In this document: piece after piece, positions 17,212-25,759 of the stretch
How positions within the stretch are numbered: position 1 is the first letter of the stretch
Layout of the letters: the number at the start of each line of letters is the position of its first letter
Assembly: GCA_036504515.1 (NCBI GenBank)
Contig: DASXVA010000007.1
Coordinates: 434,001 to 498,000, forward strand
DNA: 64,000 bases
Reading direction: 5' to 3'
From: AWTP1-18 sp036504515
Lineage (GTDB): Bacteria; Pseudomonadota; Gammaproteobacteria; Burkholderiales; Rhodocyclaceae
The notes under the pieces: model-generated
Told to the model about the DNA's origin: nothing
What the model saw: only the letters and a program-made list of their open reading frames with translations
Database searches by the model: none
Position numbers and translations under genes: made by a program

Positions 17212-18126
17212 TTAAAGGGGAACGGCTTCCAGCAGGCGGCGGATCAAATCGGCTTCGACGGTGGCGCCATTGCGCGGGTGCAGACGATGGCTGACCACGG
17301 CGGGGAAGACGGCTTGCACGTCTTCCGGTAGGACGTGGTCGCGGCCTTCAATGGTGGCCCAGGCGCGGGCCGCAGCGAGCAGCCCGAGGGTGGCTCGGGG
17401 CGAGAGACCAGCGGCCAGGTCGGCATGGTGGCGGGTGTGTTCGGCCAGGGCCTGCACGTAATCGATCAGAGCATCGGCGGCGTAGACCTTGCCCACTTCG
17501 GCCTGGAGTTGGAGCAGTTCGGCGTGCGTGATGCAGGGTTGCAATGCGGCGACCAGGGTGCGGCGGTCTTCACCGGCCAGCAGCGCCCGTTCTGCGGCCC
17601 GGTCGGGATAGCCCAGTTCGATGCGCAGGAGAAAGCGGTCGAGCTGGGATTCCGGCAGGGGAAAGGTACCGATCTGGTGGGTGGGGTTCTGGGTAGCGAT
17701 GACGAAGAAGGGCTCGGGCAGTGGGCGGGTCTTGCCTTCCACTGTGACCTGGCGTTCTTCCATGGCTTCGAGCAGGGCGCTTTGGGCCTTGGGCGTAGCC
17801 CGATTGACCTCGTCGGCGAGGATCAATTGAGCGAAGACGGGACCGGGGTGAAAACGGAAATCGCCGTTGTCCCGATCAAAGACAGAGACGCCGAGGATGT
17901 CGGCGGGCAGCAGGTCGGAGGTGAATTGGATGCGCTGGTAATCGAGGCCCAACAGCTTGGCGAGGACATGGGCCAGGGTGGTTTTGCCGACGCCGGGCAG
18001 GTCTTCGATCAGCAGGTGACCCCGCCCCAACAGGCAGGCAAAAGCCAGTTTGAGGGCGTGTTCTTTTCCGAGGATGATTTGCCCGGCCTGGTTAAGTACT
18101 TGCCGAATGTGCGCGGAAGTCGTCAT
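17212..18126 (-). CDS. MoxR-family AAA+ ATPase
   Basis: A 304-aa MoxR AAA ATPase. Walker A is LPGVGKTTLAH near residues 44-54, Walker B is LILADEVNRA, and a conserved sensor region reads FFVIATQNPTHQ. The lid domain ends in a charged helix. MoxR proteins act as chaperone-like ATPases for metal loading or assembly of partner VWA-domain proteins, here presumably the DUF58 protein. It is the first gene of the four-gene operon moxR-DUF58-tgpA-mltB and is divergent from the deacetylase gene, with a 77-base gap that must hold both promoters. Confidence 0.93.
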   Translation of the reverse strand: MTTSAHIRQVLNQAGQIILGKEHALKLAFACLLGRGHLLIEDLPGVGKTTLAHVLAKLLGLDYQRIQFTSDLLPADILGVSVFDRDNGDFRFHPGPVFAQLILADEVNRATPKAQSALLEAMEERQVTVEGKTRPLPEPFFVIATQNPTHQIGTFPLPESQLDRFLLRIELGYPDRAAERALLAGEDRRTLVAALQPCITHAELLQLQAEVGKVYAADALIDYVQALAEHTRHHADLAAGLSPRATLGLLAAARAWATIEGRDHVLPEDVQAVFPAVVSHRLHPRNGATVEADLIRRLLEAVPL

Positions 18127-18203
18127 GAATGTGTCAGGGTAAAAACATTGAAGTGCGATATAGTGGGCGCTACTGTCCCATTGTATGTGAGCAAGGCTGC
18201 ACC

Positions 18204-19127
18204 ATGACTACCGCATTCATCACCCATCGTGATTGCTGGGCCCACGACATGGGCTCTCATCACCCCGAATGTCCCGAGCGATTGGGTGCCATCAATGACC
18301 GGCTGATTGCCGCCGGGTTGGATATCTATCTCCAGTTCCACGATGCTCCCAACGCCGAGCTTGAACAGTTGGTTCGGGTCCATCCCAAGGACCACATCGA
18401 CTTCCTCAATGCTTCTGTTCCCGAGCAAGGCATCTTCCACGTAGACCCCGATACCGCCATGAGCCCGGGCACCATGAAGGCCGCTTACCGGGCTGCTGGT
18501 GCCGGTGTGCTGGCAGTGGATCTGCTGATGAAGAAAGAATGCAAGTCGGCTTTCTGTGCCGTGCGTCCTCCCGGCCACCATGCCGAGAGTGCCAAAGCCA
18601 TGGGTTTCTGTTTCTTCAACAACGTTGCGGTTGCGGCTCGTCACGCCATTGAAGCTTGGGGTTTGTCCCGGGTTGCCATCATGGACTTCGACGTGCACCA
18701 CGGCAACGGGACCGAGCAGATTTTCGCAGGCGATGAAAAAGTACTGATGACCGGCACCTTCCAGCATCCCTTCTATCCCTATTGCGGGACAGAAAATGTA
18801 GCGGCCAATATGTGCAATGTGCCCCTCTCGGCCGGCACTCGCGGCGACGGTTTCCGTCAGGTGGTGGCGGACATCATCATTCCTCGCATGCGGGAATTCA
18901 AGCCGGAGATGATCTTCATTTCAGCCGGTTTCGATGCCCACTACGAAGATGACATGGGTTCCATGGGGCTCGTGGAGTCCGACTACGCCTGGGTGACAGA
19001 GCAGCTTCGTTTTCTGGCGGACGACACAGCCCAAGGGCGAGTGGTTTCCATGCTGGAAGGTGGTTATTCCCTCTCGGCACTGGCCCGTAGCGTGACCTCC
19101 CACATCCGCGCACTGGCTGATTTGTAA
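18204..19127 (+). CDS. Histone deacetylase-like hydrolase
   Basis: Zinc-dependent class II histone-deacetylase/acetylpolyamine amidohydrolase family protein, 307 aa. Active-site elements are all present: the His pair in RPPGHHAE, zinc ligands in MDFDVHHGNG, and the aspartate in FISAGFDAH, with the catalytic tyrosine probably in the LEGGYSL element. In bacteria such enzymes deacetylate acetylpolyamines, acetoin-related compounds or proteins; the substrate here is unknown. The ATG at 18204 begins the conserved strand TTAFITHRDC. An upstream frame start at 18129 overlaps the divergent promoter region and is not favoured. Confidence 0.9.
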   Translation: MTTAFITHRDCWAHDMGSHHPECPERLGAINDRLIAAGLDIYLQFHDAPNAELEQLVRVHPKDHIDFLNASVPEQGIFHVDPDTAMSPGTMKAAYRAAGAGVLAVDLLMKKECKSAFCAVRPPGHHAESAKAMGFCFFNNVAVAARHAIEAWGLSRVAIMDFDVHHGNGTEQIFAGDEKVLMTGTFQHPFYPYCGTENVAANMCNVPLSAGTRGDGFRQVVADIIIPRMREFKPEMIFISAGFDAHYEDDMGSMGLVESDYAWVTEQLRFLADDTAQGRVVSMLEGGYSLSALARSVTSHIRALADL

Positions 19128-19182
19128 AGCATTTTTACCCGTCGGTTCCGGCGGGGCCTTTCCGGTAGAATCTCGCGACTTT

Positions 19183-19201
19183 CCGCCTCATCATGAGGCG
19201 G
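19183..19201. promoter_or_regulatory. Perfect palindrome upstream of bamC
   Basis: CCGCCTCAT-C-ATGAGGCGG, nine-base arms around one base, between the deacetylase gene and bamC. A TAGAAT that could serve as a -10 element lies 12 bases before it (19166-19171), so the palindrome would sit at the start of the bamC transcript. A one-base centre suits a protein operator better than an RNA hairpin, and the following TTCTTCTTTC is too weak for a clear terminator. Confidence 0.45.
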
Positions 19202-19232
19202 TTCTTCTTTCAACTTTCCTAGGCGAGAGTGC

Positions 19233-20375
19233 ATGAAGTCCAAGGCATTAGTCCTCCCCCTGTTGCTGGCTGCCGGTTTGGCTGGTTGCAGCAGTTCTCT
19301 GCTCGAATCCAAGAAGATCGACTACAAGTCAGCGGGCAAATTGCCGCCCCTGGAAATCCCCCCCGATCTGACGGCTCCCAGTCGCGATGAACGCTTTACA
19401 GTGCCCGATTCTGGAACAGCAAAGGGCGGCGCCAGCTTCTCGGTTTATTCCGCTGAACGTGCCGGCAAGAACCGCACAACCACGGCCCAGGACGTTCTTC
19501 CTGCGGCAGATGGCGGCAAGCTCCGTATCGAGCGGTCCGGTACCCAGCGTTGGTTGGTGGTACCGATTGCCCCCGACAAGCTTTGGTCCAACGTCAAGGA
19601 GTTCTGGCAGGACACGGGCTTCATCGTCAATGTCGAACGCCCCGAAGCGGGTGTGATGGAAACCGACTGGGCCGAAAACCGCGCCAAGCTGCCTAACGAC
19701 ATCATTCGCGGCTCCCTGGGCAAAATCTTTGACGATCTGTATTCCACGGCCGAGCGGGACAAATTCCGCACCCGTCTGGAACCCGGTGCTGAGCCGGGTA
19801 CGACCGAGGTGTATATCAGCCATCGCGGCATGTATGAGGTCTATACCAGCGAGCGCAGCAACGAAACCCGTTGGCAGCCCCGTCCCGCTGACCCTGACCT
19901 TGAAGCCGAGATGCTGCGTCGTTTGATGGTGCGTCTGGGTGTTGAGGAGTCTCGGACTGCTGCCATGTTGGCCGCAGGACCTACGGTTGAACGAGCCAAA
20001 TTAGTTGGTCGTTCGAGCGATGGCAGTGGTGCTCTGGAATTGCAGGAACCCTTTGATCGCGCCTGGCGTCGTGTGGGCTTGGCCCTGGATCGCGTCGGGT
20101 TTACTGTGGAAGATCGCGATCGTTCCCAAGGTTTCTACTACGTTCGCTACGTCGATCCGGAAGTTGATGCCAAGAAGGGCGAAGACAAGGGCATGATGTC
20201 CAAGCTGATGTTCTGGAAGAGCAGCACGCCGACGGATAACAATCCCCGCTATCGCATTCTGGTGCAGACCACTGGTGGTCTCTCGAAGATTCAGGTCATG
20301 ACGCGGGAAGGTGGTGTTGATACATCCGACACTTCACGCAAGATTCTTGGCTTGTTGCTTGAACAACTGAAGTAA
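19233..20375 (+). CDS. bamC: Outer-membrane assembly lipoprotein BamC
   Basis: Lipoprotein subunit of the BAM complex that folds and inserts outer-membrane beta-barrel proteins, 380 aa. The lipoprotein signal ends in the lipobox LAGC (Cys19). An unstructured proline-rich stretch (LPPLEIPPDLTAPSRDERF) follows; in known BamC this binds BamD. Two helix-grip domains occupy about residues 95-220 and 255-375. In related genomes bamC follows dapA; here dapA is not adjacent. A strong hairpin terminator follows at 20441. Confidence 0.92.
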   Translation: MKSKALVLPLLLAAGLAGCSSSLLESKKIDYKSAGKLPPLEIPPDLTAPSRDERFTVPDSGTAKGGASFSVYSAERAGKNRTTTAQDVLPAADGGKLRIERSGTQRWLVVPIAPDKLWSNVKEFWQDTGFIVNVERPEAGVMETDWAENRAKLPNDIIRGSLGKIFDDLYSTAERDKFRTRLEPGAEPGTTEVYISHRGMYEVYTSERSNETRWQPRPADPDLEAEMLRRLMVRLGVEESRTAAMLAAGPTVERAKLVGRSSDGSGALELQEPFDRAWRRVGLALDRVGFTVEDRDRSQGFYYVRYVDPEVDAKKGEDKGMMSKLMFWKSSTPTDNNPRYRILVQTTGGLSKIQVMTREGGVDTSDTSRKILGLLLEQLK

Positions 20376-20440
20376 GTACGTGAAAGTTGTGGCATCCGCT
20401 AGTCGGGTGCCACGTTCTGCCAAAAGCAGAAAAAGAAAAA

Positions 20441-20466
20441 GCCCAGCCAATTGGCTGGGCTTTTTT
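20441..20466. terminator. Bidirectional intrinsic terminator
   Basis: Perfect inverted repeat GCCCAGCCAATTGGCTGGGC flanked by an A run on the left and TTTTTT on the right. It lies between bamC (plus) and the convergent lipoprotein gene (minus), and the U tracts serve both directions. Confidence 0.92.
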
Positions 20467-20488
20467 GTACTCCAGTGATGCGTGCTGA

Positions 20489-20701
20489 TTACTTCTTTTC
20501 AGCGGGGGCAGCAGCGGGAGCAGCAGCATCAGCGGGCTTAGCAGCATCAGCAGCGGGAGCAGCAGGAGCGGCGGGAGCAGCTTCAGCGGGAGCAGCAGCA
20601 GCGGGAGCGGGAGCGGGGGCAGGTGCGGGAGCTTCTTCTTTCTTGCCACAAGCGGTAATAGCGAGAGCAACCAGAGCAGCAACGAGGAGAGACTTGTTCA
20701 T
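20489..20701 (-). CDS. Small Ala/Pro-rich lipoprotein
   Basis: A 70-aa product. The N-terminus MNKSLLVAALVALAITACGK is a lipoprotein signal with lipobox ITAC (Cys18). The remainder is an Ala/Pro repeat with scattered Glu, Asp and Lys (PAPAPAP, AAPAEAAPAAPAA), which would form an extended, flexible cell-wall-spanning tail. The ATG at 20701 has an AAGGG site; the longer frame start at 20737 is not favoured. Similar small lipoproteins are common in betaproteobacteria and their function is unknown. Its simple repeat is prone to length change. Confidence 0.75.
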   Translation of the reverse strand: MNKSLLVAALVALAITACGKKEEAPAPAPAPAPAAAAPAEAAPAAPAAPAADAAKPADAAAPAAAPAEKK

Positions 20702-20741
20702 TTGATGATTCCCTTTATCGATAAAGACATTACACATGAAG

Positions 20742-20791
20742 CCCGATCAGATCGGGTAGTCGGTTTGGACACCAACTAGCCGGAAATTATA
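20742..20791 (-). promoter_or_regulatory. Candidate promoter and operator of the lipoprotein gene
   Basis: On the minus strand a TATAAT box (plus coordinates 20786-20791) lies 85 bases before the lipoprotein start. A palindrome CCCGATC-A-GATCGGG (20742-20756) sits between the box and the gene. No good -35 hexamer is seen. The palindrome is symmetric like an operator. Position is the only link to the gene. Confidence 0.4.
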
Positions 20792-20851
20792 GCGCGACCA
20801 GAACGCTGTGTACGTTCATGTCTTCTATTGAATTGGTGAAAACTACAAATG

Positions 20852-20877
20852 AAAAAAGGGGGCATTAGCCCCCTTTT
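20852..20877 (-). terminator. Intrinsic terminator of the parvulin gene
   Basis: On the minus strand AAAAGGGGGC-TAAT-GCCCCC is followed by TTTTTT, 24 bases after the parvulin stop codon. The matching A/T runs allow function in both directions. Confidence 0.88.
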
Positions 20878-20900
20878 CATAGCGCAAGCGACTGATCTTA

Positions 20901-21716
20901 TTAGTCGATCTTGGCTTTTTTCAGCAATTCCTGAACGTGTTGGTCAACCATTTGACGTTGCAGACCCTGAGTAATTTGGGGTTCGACATCCTTGATGGAA
21001 GGAGGCGTGAAGGTACGGCTGTCCTCCAGCAGAATGACGTGCCAGCCGAAATTGGTCTTGACCGGGGTTTCGGTGTATTTGCCTTTTTGCAGCTTGGTCA
21101 GGGCGTCAGCAAAGGGCTTGACGTAGTTGGCAGGGACAGACCAGTCCAGATCACCACCCTTGTCACGGGAACCGGGATCTTTGGATTGCTTGGCCAGATC
21201 TTCAAACTTGTCACCCTTCTTGAGGCGGGCAATGATGTCCTTGGCTTCTTCTTCTTTTTCCACCAGGATGTGGCGAGCCTTGTATTCCTTGTCGCCGAGG
21301 CTCGAGGTTTCGCTGTCGTAGGCCTTTTTCACGGCTTCAGCGCTGACAGGGTGGCTGCGAACGTAATCGGCAATGTAGGCATTGATCAGGACGTCCTGGC
21401 GGGCCAGTTCAGCTTGGGCCTGAACTTCAGGTTTCTTGTCGAGACCTTTCTTTTGGGCTTCCTGGGCGACGACTTCCAGCATAACCAGGCGTTCTTTAAC
21501 GGCTTGACGCAGGTCTTCGGAATCGGGACGGCCTTGAGCCTTTTGGGCGTTGATCAGGAGCTCAGCCTTGGCTTTGGCGATGGGCTTTCCGTTAACTGTA
21601 GCAATGGCTCCGCCTGCCGTGGCTTCGCTGGCGTCTTTCTTGGCAGCCAGGACGGGGGCGCTGGCCAGTGCCAGCAAAATAACAAGCAGAGAAGAGAGAC
21701 GCAGGGGGCGGTTCAT
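20901..21716 (-). CDS. Periplasmic parvulin-type peptidyl-prolyl isomerase
   Basis: A 271-aa PpiC/SurA-like chaperone. The signal peptide ends near AAK (residue 25). A helical N-terminal chaperone region covers residues 35-140 and the parvulin PPIase domain about 143-240, with the hallmark ARHILVEKEEEAKDI, a conserved DKGGDLDW segment and the terminal TNFGWHVILLE strand. It should catalyse prolyl cis-trans isomerisation and assist outer-membrane protein folding. It has its own terminator downstream and a 107-base gap from the YciI gene upstream. Confidence 0.93.
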   Translation of the reverse strand: MNRPLRLSSLLVILLALASAPVLAAKKDASEATAGGAIATVNGKPIAKAKAELLINAQKAQGRPDSEDLRQAVKERLVMLEVVAQEAQKKGLDKKPEVQAQAELARQDVLINAYIADYVRSHPVSAEAVKKAYDSETSSLGDKEYKARHILVEKEEEAKDIIARLKKGDKFEDLAKQSKDPGSRDKGGDLDWSVPANYVKPFADALTKLQKGKYTETPVKTNFGWHVILLEDSRTFTPPSIKDVEPQITQGLQRQMVDQHVQELLKKAKID

Positions 21717-21823
21717 GTGTTTTCCTAGTCGGTTCGATCAGAAAATATATTCGGGGTAAGAAATGTGCTACGAAGCACATGGCATGGCGATCATACACCA
21801 GCCATTTCAGGGGAAAGCGTGAT

Positions 21824-22126
21824 CTAGCGGGGAAAAACCTGCAAAAAAGGTTTTACGGTGACGTGGCCGTAGACGCCCGCAGCAACATAGGGATCGGCAT
21901 CGGCCCAGGCTTGGGCCGCTTCCAGGGATTCAAACTCGGCAACGACGACGCTGCCCGTGAAGCCGGCGCTGCCGGGCGTGGCGCTGTCAATGGCGGGGCA
22001 GGGGCCGGCCAGGATCATGCGGCCATCACTTTGTAGTTGTTCCAGTCGGGCCAGGTGTGCCGGACGGGCTGCGAGGCGGTTTTCAAGGCTGTTGGGAACG
22101 TCTTCGCCAAGTATTGCGTAAAGCAT
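21824..22126 (-). CDS. YciI-like protein
   Basis: A 100-aa small ferredoxin-fold protein of the YciI family (DUF1330/YCII type). It shows LYAILGEDVPNSLENRLAARP, a His in PAHLARLEQLQSDGRMILAG and the C-terminal DPYVAAGVYGHVTVKPF. The conserved His/Asp pair forms a putative active site; the reaction is unknown. It overlaps yciB by one base and forms the conserved yciB-yciI pair. Confidence 0.9.
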   Translation of the reverse strand: MLYAILGEDVPNSLENRLAARPAHLARLEQLQSDGRMILAGPCPAIDSATPGSAGFTGSVVVAEFESLEAAQAWADADPYVAAGVYGHVTVKPFLQVFPR

Positions 22127-22731
22127 CAGGGTTTTTCCTCTTCCACGTATTTAGCCAGGAGTAGTGCCTGGCCGATGATAAAAACAAACATAAGGCCGGT
22201 CAGGCCGTAAAGCTTGAAGCTGACCCAGCCGTCACAGGACAGCAGGTTCATCGCGCCAAGATTGGCGGCGCCCATGACATAAAGAAAGGTAATCCATCCG
22301 GCGTTAACTCTGGGCCAGACATGGTCCGGAAGGACTATTTGGGTGTCCATCAGTTGCTGCATCAGATTCTTTTTCAGTACGGTGGCCGCAAACAGCAGGA
22401 TGGTGGCAAACAGCCAGTAAAGCACCGTGGGCTTCCACTGGATGAAGGTCGGATTGCGGAAATAGAGGGTTGCACCGCCGAAGAAAACGATGATGGCCAG
22501 ACTGATCCAGAGCATGACGTCCACTTTTTTCTTGCGCAGGAGCAGCCATCCGACTTGGGCAAAGGTGGCCAGAATGGCGACTACGGTTGCCAGCAGGATG
22601 GGTTCCTGGGTCAGAGGCAAGGCGGACTGGGCGGCCATGAGGCAGCTTCCGCTACCGGCACTGTCGTGGCCTGCAATTTTGTAGGTGGCGAAAAACAGGA
22701 TGACCGGGAAAAGGTCGAAAAGCAGTTTCAT
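22126..22731 (-). CDS. yciB: Inner-membrane septation protein A (YciB/IspZ)
   Basis: A 201-aa polytopic protein of the YciB/IspZ family with five to six helices. The N-terminus MKLLFDLFPVILFFATYKI is diagnostic. Known members affect cell-envelope synthesis and septation through contacts with divisome and elongasome proteins. It is followed by yciI with a one-base overlap and preceded by msrB with a five-base gap, so msrB-yciB-yciI form one operon. Confidence 0.94.
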   Translation of the reverse strand: MKLLFDLFPVILFFATYKIAGHDSAGSGSCLMAAQSALPLTQEPILLATVVAILATFAQVGWLLLRKKKVDVMLWISLAIIVFFGGATLYFRNPTFIQWKPTVLYWLFATILLFAATVLKKNLMQQLMDTQIVLPDHVWPRVNAGWITFLYVMGAANLGAMNLLSCDGWVSFKLYGLTGLMFVFIIGQALLLAKYVEEEKP

Positions 22732-22736
22732 GGGAT

Positions 22737-23129
22737 TTATTTTTCTTCGAAATCCAAAGATGCGGAATTGATGCAGTAGCGAAGCCCTGTGGGTGCAGGG
22801 CCATCGTTAAAGACATGTCCCAGGTGGGCGCCACATTGCTTGCAGGTGACTTCAATGCGATGCATGTGGTGGCTCAGGTCGCTGTGTTCTGCAATGTTTT
22901 CGGCCACAAGGGGACTATGGAAGCTTGGCCAGCCACAACCTGCGTCGAACTTGCTGTCGGACTCGAATAGCGCAGCGCCACAGCAGACGCAGTGATAGCG
23001 GCCTGCCTGCCAGTGATCCCAGAACTTTCCCGTGAAAGGGCGCTCTGTACCTTTTTCCCGGGTGACCCGGTATTGTTCTTCGTCGAGTTGTGCTCGCCAT
23101 TGTTCGGCGGTTTTTTCAACATTGCTCAT
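22737..23129 (-). CDS. msrB: Peptide methionine-R-sulfoxide reductase
   Basis: MsrB, 130 aa, reduces methionine-R-sulfoxide in oxidised proteins. Zinc is held by two CxxC pairs (CVCC and CKQC). The catalytic cysteine is in GLRYCINSASL, and the segment CGWPSFHSP is a family signature. The ATG at 23129 follows AAGGAG and starts close to the usual N-terminus; earlier frame starts add unrelated residues. It is divergent from dadA with a 63-base gap. Confidence 0.95.
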   Translation of the reverse strand: MSNVEKTAEQWRAQLDEEQYRVTREKGTERPFTGKFWDHWQAGRYHCVCCGAALFESDSKFDAGCGWPSFHSPLVAENIAEHSDLSHHMHRIEVTCKQCGAHLGHVFNDGPAPTGLRYCINSASLDFEEK

Positions 23130-23192
23130 GGGGAACTCCTTGTCGCTCCACGTTACCATATAGACAGGGTTTTCCATCGGAGGCAACAATCA

Positions 23193-24437
23193 ATGCGTGT
23201 AATTGTGCTGGGCGCTGGCGTAATCGGCGTGACGTCAGCTTGGTATCTGAGTAAGGCTGGCCACAATGTAACGGTGATTGATCGACAGCCGGAAGCTGGA
23301 CTGGAAACCAGTTTTGCCAATGGTAGCCAGATTTCGGTTTGTCACGCCGAGCCTTGGGCGAATCCCGATGTGTTTCCCAAATTGTTGCGCTGGTTGGGGC
23401 GGGAGGATGCGCCTTTGCGCTGGCGTTTCCGGCTCGATCCTGCTCAATGGATGTGGGGATTGCGGTTTCTGGCGCAATGCGGGCCGAAACGGACCCGGGA
23501 AAACATCGAAGCGCTGGTGACTCTTGGCCTCCACAGTCGGGCCTGCCTTCGTGCTTTGCGCGCTGAACTGGGTTTGCAGTACGACCAGTTGGAAAAGGGC
23601 ATTCTTCACTTTTATACCGATGCCCACGAGTTTGACCATGCTGTTCCCCAGGCGGAACTCATGACGTCCCTTGGCTGCCCACGCAAGATCATTTCTTCTG
23701 CAGAATGTCTGGCCCTTGAGCCGGCCTTGGGGCACATCGCGCCCCAGATCGTCGGGGGAACCTATACGCCAGACGACGAATCGGGGGATGCGCACATTTT
23801 TTGTCGCGAACTGGCCCAGCGTTGTGTCGGGGCTGGCGTGATCTTTCGCTACGACACACCGGTGGCAGCATTGACGGCTAAGGATGGTCGTATTGATGGT
23901 GTGAAGCTGGAAAGTGGTGAAGTACTTAGTGCCGACTCCTACGTTGTGGCACTCGGGAGCTACACCCCTTTGTTGCTCGCTCCCTTGGGCTTTTCTTTGC
24001 CGATCTACCCGGCCAAGGGCTATTCCATCACGATTCCCTTGGAGGACGATGCTCCGGCGCCAACGATCAGTCTTACCGATGACGGCTACAAGCTGGTCTA
24101 TTCCCGTCTTGGTCAGCGTTTGCGTGTCGCAGGGACTGCGGAGTTTTGCGGTTACGACACCAGTCTCAGTGGGGCCCGCCTGGATGCGTTGAAAGCCCGG
24201 ACCAAGGCTGTTTTCCCGGATATCCATCCTGCTGGCGAGGTCGAAGAGTGGGCAGGCCTACGGCCTTCCACTCCCGGTAATGTGCCCTTGATCGGCGCGA
24301 GCCGTTACCCCAATCTCTTTCTGAATGCGGGTCACGGCACTTTGGGGTGGACTCTGGCCTGCGGTTCCGGCCAGTTATTGGCTGATTTGGTGGGCGGTAA
24401 GTCGCCGGAGGTTGATCCTCGCCGGTATCGTCCGTGA
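23193..24437 (+). CDS. dadA: D-amino acid dehydrogenase
   Basis: FAD-dependent D-amino acid dehydrogenase of the DadA/DAO family, 414 aa. It oxidises D-amino acids to 2-oxo acids and passes electrons to the respiratory chain. The FAD-binding motif VLGAGVIGVTSAWYL is at residues 5-19. The conserved SFANGSQISVCHAEPWANP follows, and the C-terminal LNAGHGTLGWTLACGSG contacts FAD. The ATG at 23193 has the GGAGG site and starts at the first beta strand. The partner alanine racemase dadX is not nearby. Confidence 0.93.
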   Translation: MRVIVLGAGVIGVTSAWYLSKAGHNVTVIDRQPEAGLETSFANGSQISVCHAEPWANPDVFPKLLRWLGREDAPLRWRFRLDPAQWMWGLRFLAQCGPKRTRENIEALVTLGLHSRACLRALRAELGLQYDQLEKGILHFYTDAHEFDHAVPQAELMTSLGCPRKIISSAECLALEPALGHIAPQIVGGTYTPDDESGDAHIFCRELAQRCVGAGVIFRYDTPVAALTAKDGRIDGVKLESGEVLSADSYVVALGSYTPLLLAPLGFSLPIYPAKGYSITIPLEDDAPAPTISLTDDGYKLVYSRLGQRLRVAGTAEFCGYDTSLSGARLDALKARTKAVFPDIHPAGEVEEWAGLRPSTPGNVPLIGASRYPNLFLNAGHGTLGWTLACGSGQLLADLVGGKSPEVDPRRYRP

Positions 24438-24453
24438 GGCACCATTCGGTGGG

Positions 24454-25629
24454 TTAGTGCAGGGATCGGGAGGTGCCGGTATCTTCTTGTTCCGGCATTT
24501 CTGCGTGAACAGGGTCGCCTTCTGGCGTCGGATAAAGTGGAGTGCCGCAGTCCTCACAGTATTCCGCCGGAAAAACATGGTCGAGCAGATGGATACGGGT
24601 CAGCCCGGCTTCCTGCAGGATGGTGTTGATCTGATTCTGGGTTTCGGTGTTTTCGTCTTCACTATCCAGCAGGGGCCAGACCACGCCGTGGATGATCTTT
24701 GATGCGTCCTCCAGCGAGAAGCCGATCCGGTACTCGGTCAGCCGCCGCTCGTCGTGGAAAGGGGCGATCGTGACCTGCAGGGCATCGGAGTCGATGGAGA
24801 GCGTTGTTTTCAGGAAATCCACGGAAGCCTTGAGTGCATAGGGCCTTGCTGCCCGGTCCGCTTCCCGGCAGGCGCTGAAGAAGGCCAGGGGCGGCTGGGC
24901 CTCTTGCGCGCAGCCGGTAAACAAGGGGCGTAGGACTTCGCCGCCTTGCTGCTTCCATAGGAGTAGTGCTTCCTCCCGATCACCGTTTTCTTCCTGCCAG
25001 CGGAAAATAGGCGCGCCGTGATGCACCGCGGCGACAGCTAAAACATAGCGGGTATCGGAAAGAAAATTAATTGCCTCCGGGAGTTGGCCTGCGTCCACAT
25101 GCAGGTTTTTGCCCAGTTGGGCCTGTCGTCCCAGTTGTCCGGTAAAGCGCGCGGTTGCCGAAAAACCCGGAGGGAGTTGGTCCGGGCTAAAGAGCACGTC
25201 CGCCAATCCCAAGCGAACATTCGCAGCCAACACGTGGGCCTGAAGTTGGGTACGAAGATTGTCCAGCAAGGGGGCTGAAATCTGGCCGGAGGGGATGGAA
25301 AAGCGTGACCAAGCCAGGATGGGGATGGCGATCAGGAGCAGGTCGTCGCTGTGGGGGGCGCTGGTCGTATGGCTTTCCGTGCGGGATTCAAGCAAATCCG
25401 CCAAGGTTTCGTAGCCACGGTCTTCGCTTTGGAAGAGGTGATCCAGGGCGGCATTGAGCGTGTCGTCTTCTCCGGCCTGAAGCAATCGGTCAATCTGGGC
25501 TGCAAGCCGTTTTTCCCAATGGGCGTCTTCTAGTCGGCTGGAGGACAGCCCCAAGGCCCTGGCTTCCTTGAGCAAAGCATCCAAATCCGGCGTTGTGCGG
25601 GAAGGGCGGGGCTGGCGAGTTCGCTTCAT
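24454..25629 (-). CDS. DUF2863 family protein
   Basis: A 391-aa soluble protein of the DUF2863 family, found mainly in betaproteobacteria; its function is unknown. Visible features are a basic N-terminus (MKRTRQPRPSR), a helical region at 15-90, and an acidic C-terminus with the pair CEDCGTPLYP near residue 368 that could bind metal. It ends convergently 16 bases from dadA and is divergent from the DUF47 gene. No signal peptide or membrane segment is seen. Confidence 0.78.
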   Translation of the reverse strand: MKRTRQPRPSRTTPDLDALLKEARALGLSSSRLEDAHWEKRLAAQIDRLLQAGEDDTLNAALDHLFQSEDRGYETLADLLESRTESHTTSAPHSDDLLLIAIPILAWSRFSIPSGQISAPLLDNLRTQLQAHVLAANVRLGLADVLFSPDQLPPGFSATARFTGQLGRQAQLGKNLHVDAGQLPEAINFLSDTRYVLAVAAVHHGAPIFRWQEENGDREEALLLWKQQGGEVLRPLFTGCAQEAQPPLAFFSACREADRAARPYALKASVDFLKTTLSIDSDALQVTIAPFHDERRLTEYRIGFSLEDASKIIHGVVWPLLDSEDENTETQNQINTILQEAGLTRIHLLDHVFPAEYCEDCGTPLYPTPEGDPVHAEMPEQEDTGTSRSLH

Positions 25630-25759
25630 TGATGGGTGTTTGAGGCAGCGCAAGGTTTGCGGCCTGAAAAAGAATAGTTGAACATTTTAGCAACTCAGGA
25701 TGGCTGGGCCGCTGGTAGACTTCGCGCCATTCCAATTCCTCCCGCAAAGTTAACCGCCT

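Noticed and set aside
19183..19201. Calling the palindrome upstream of bamC a terminator
   Set aside because: The one-base centre and the broken T run make a stable terminator hairpin doubtful, so it is listed as an operator-like element.
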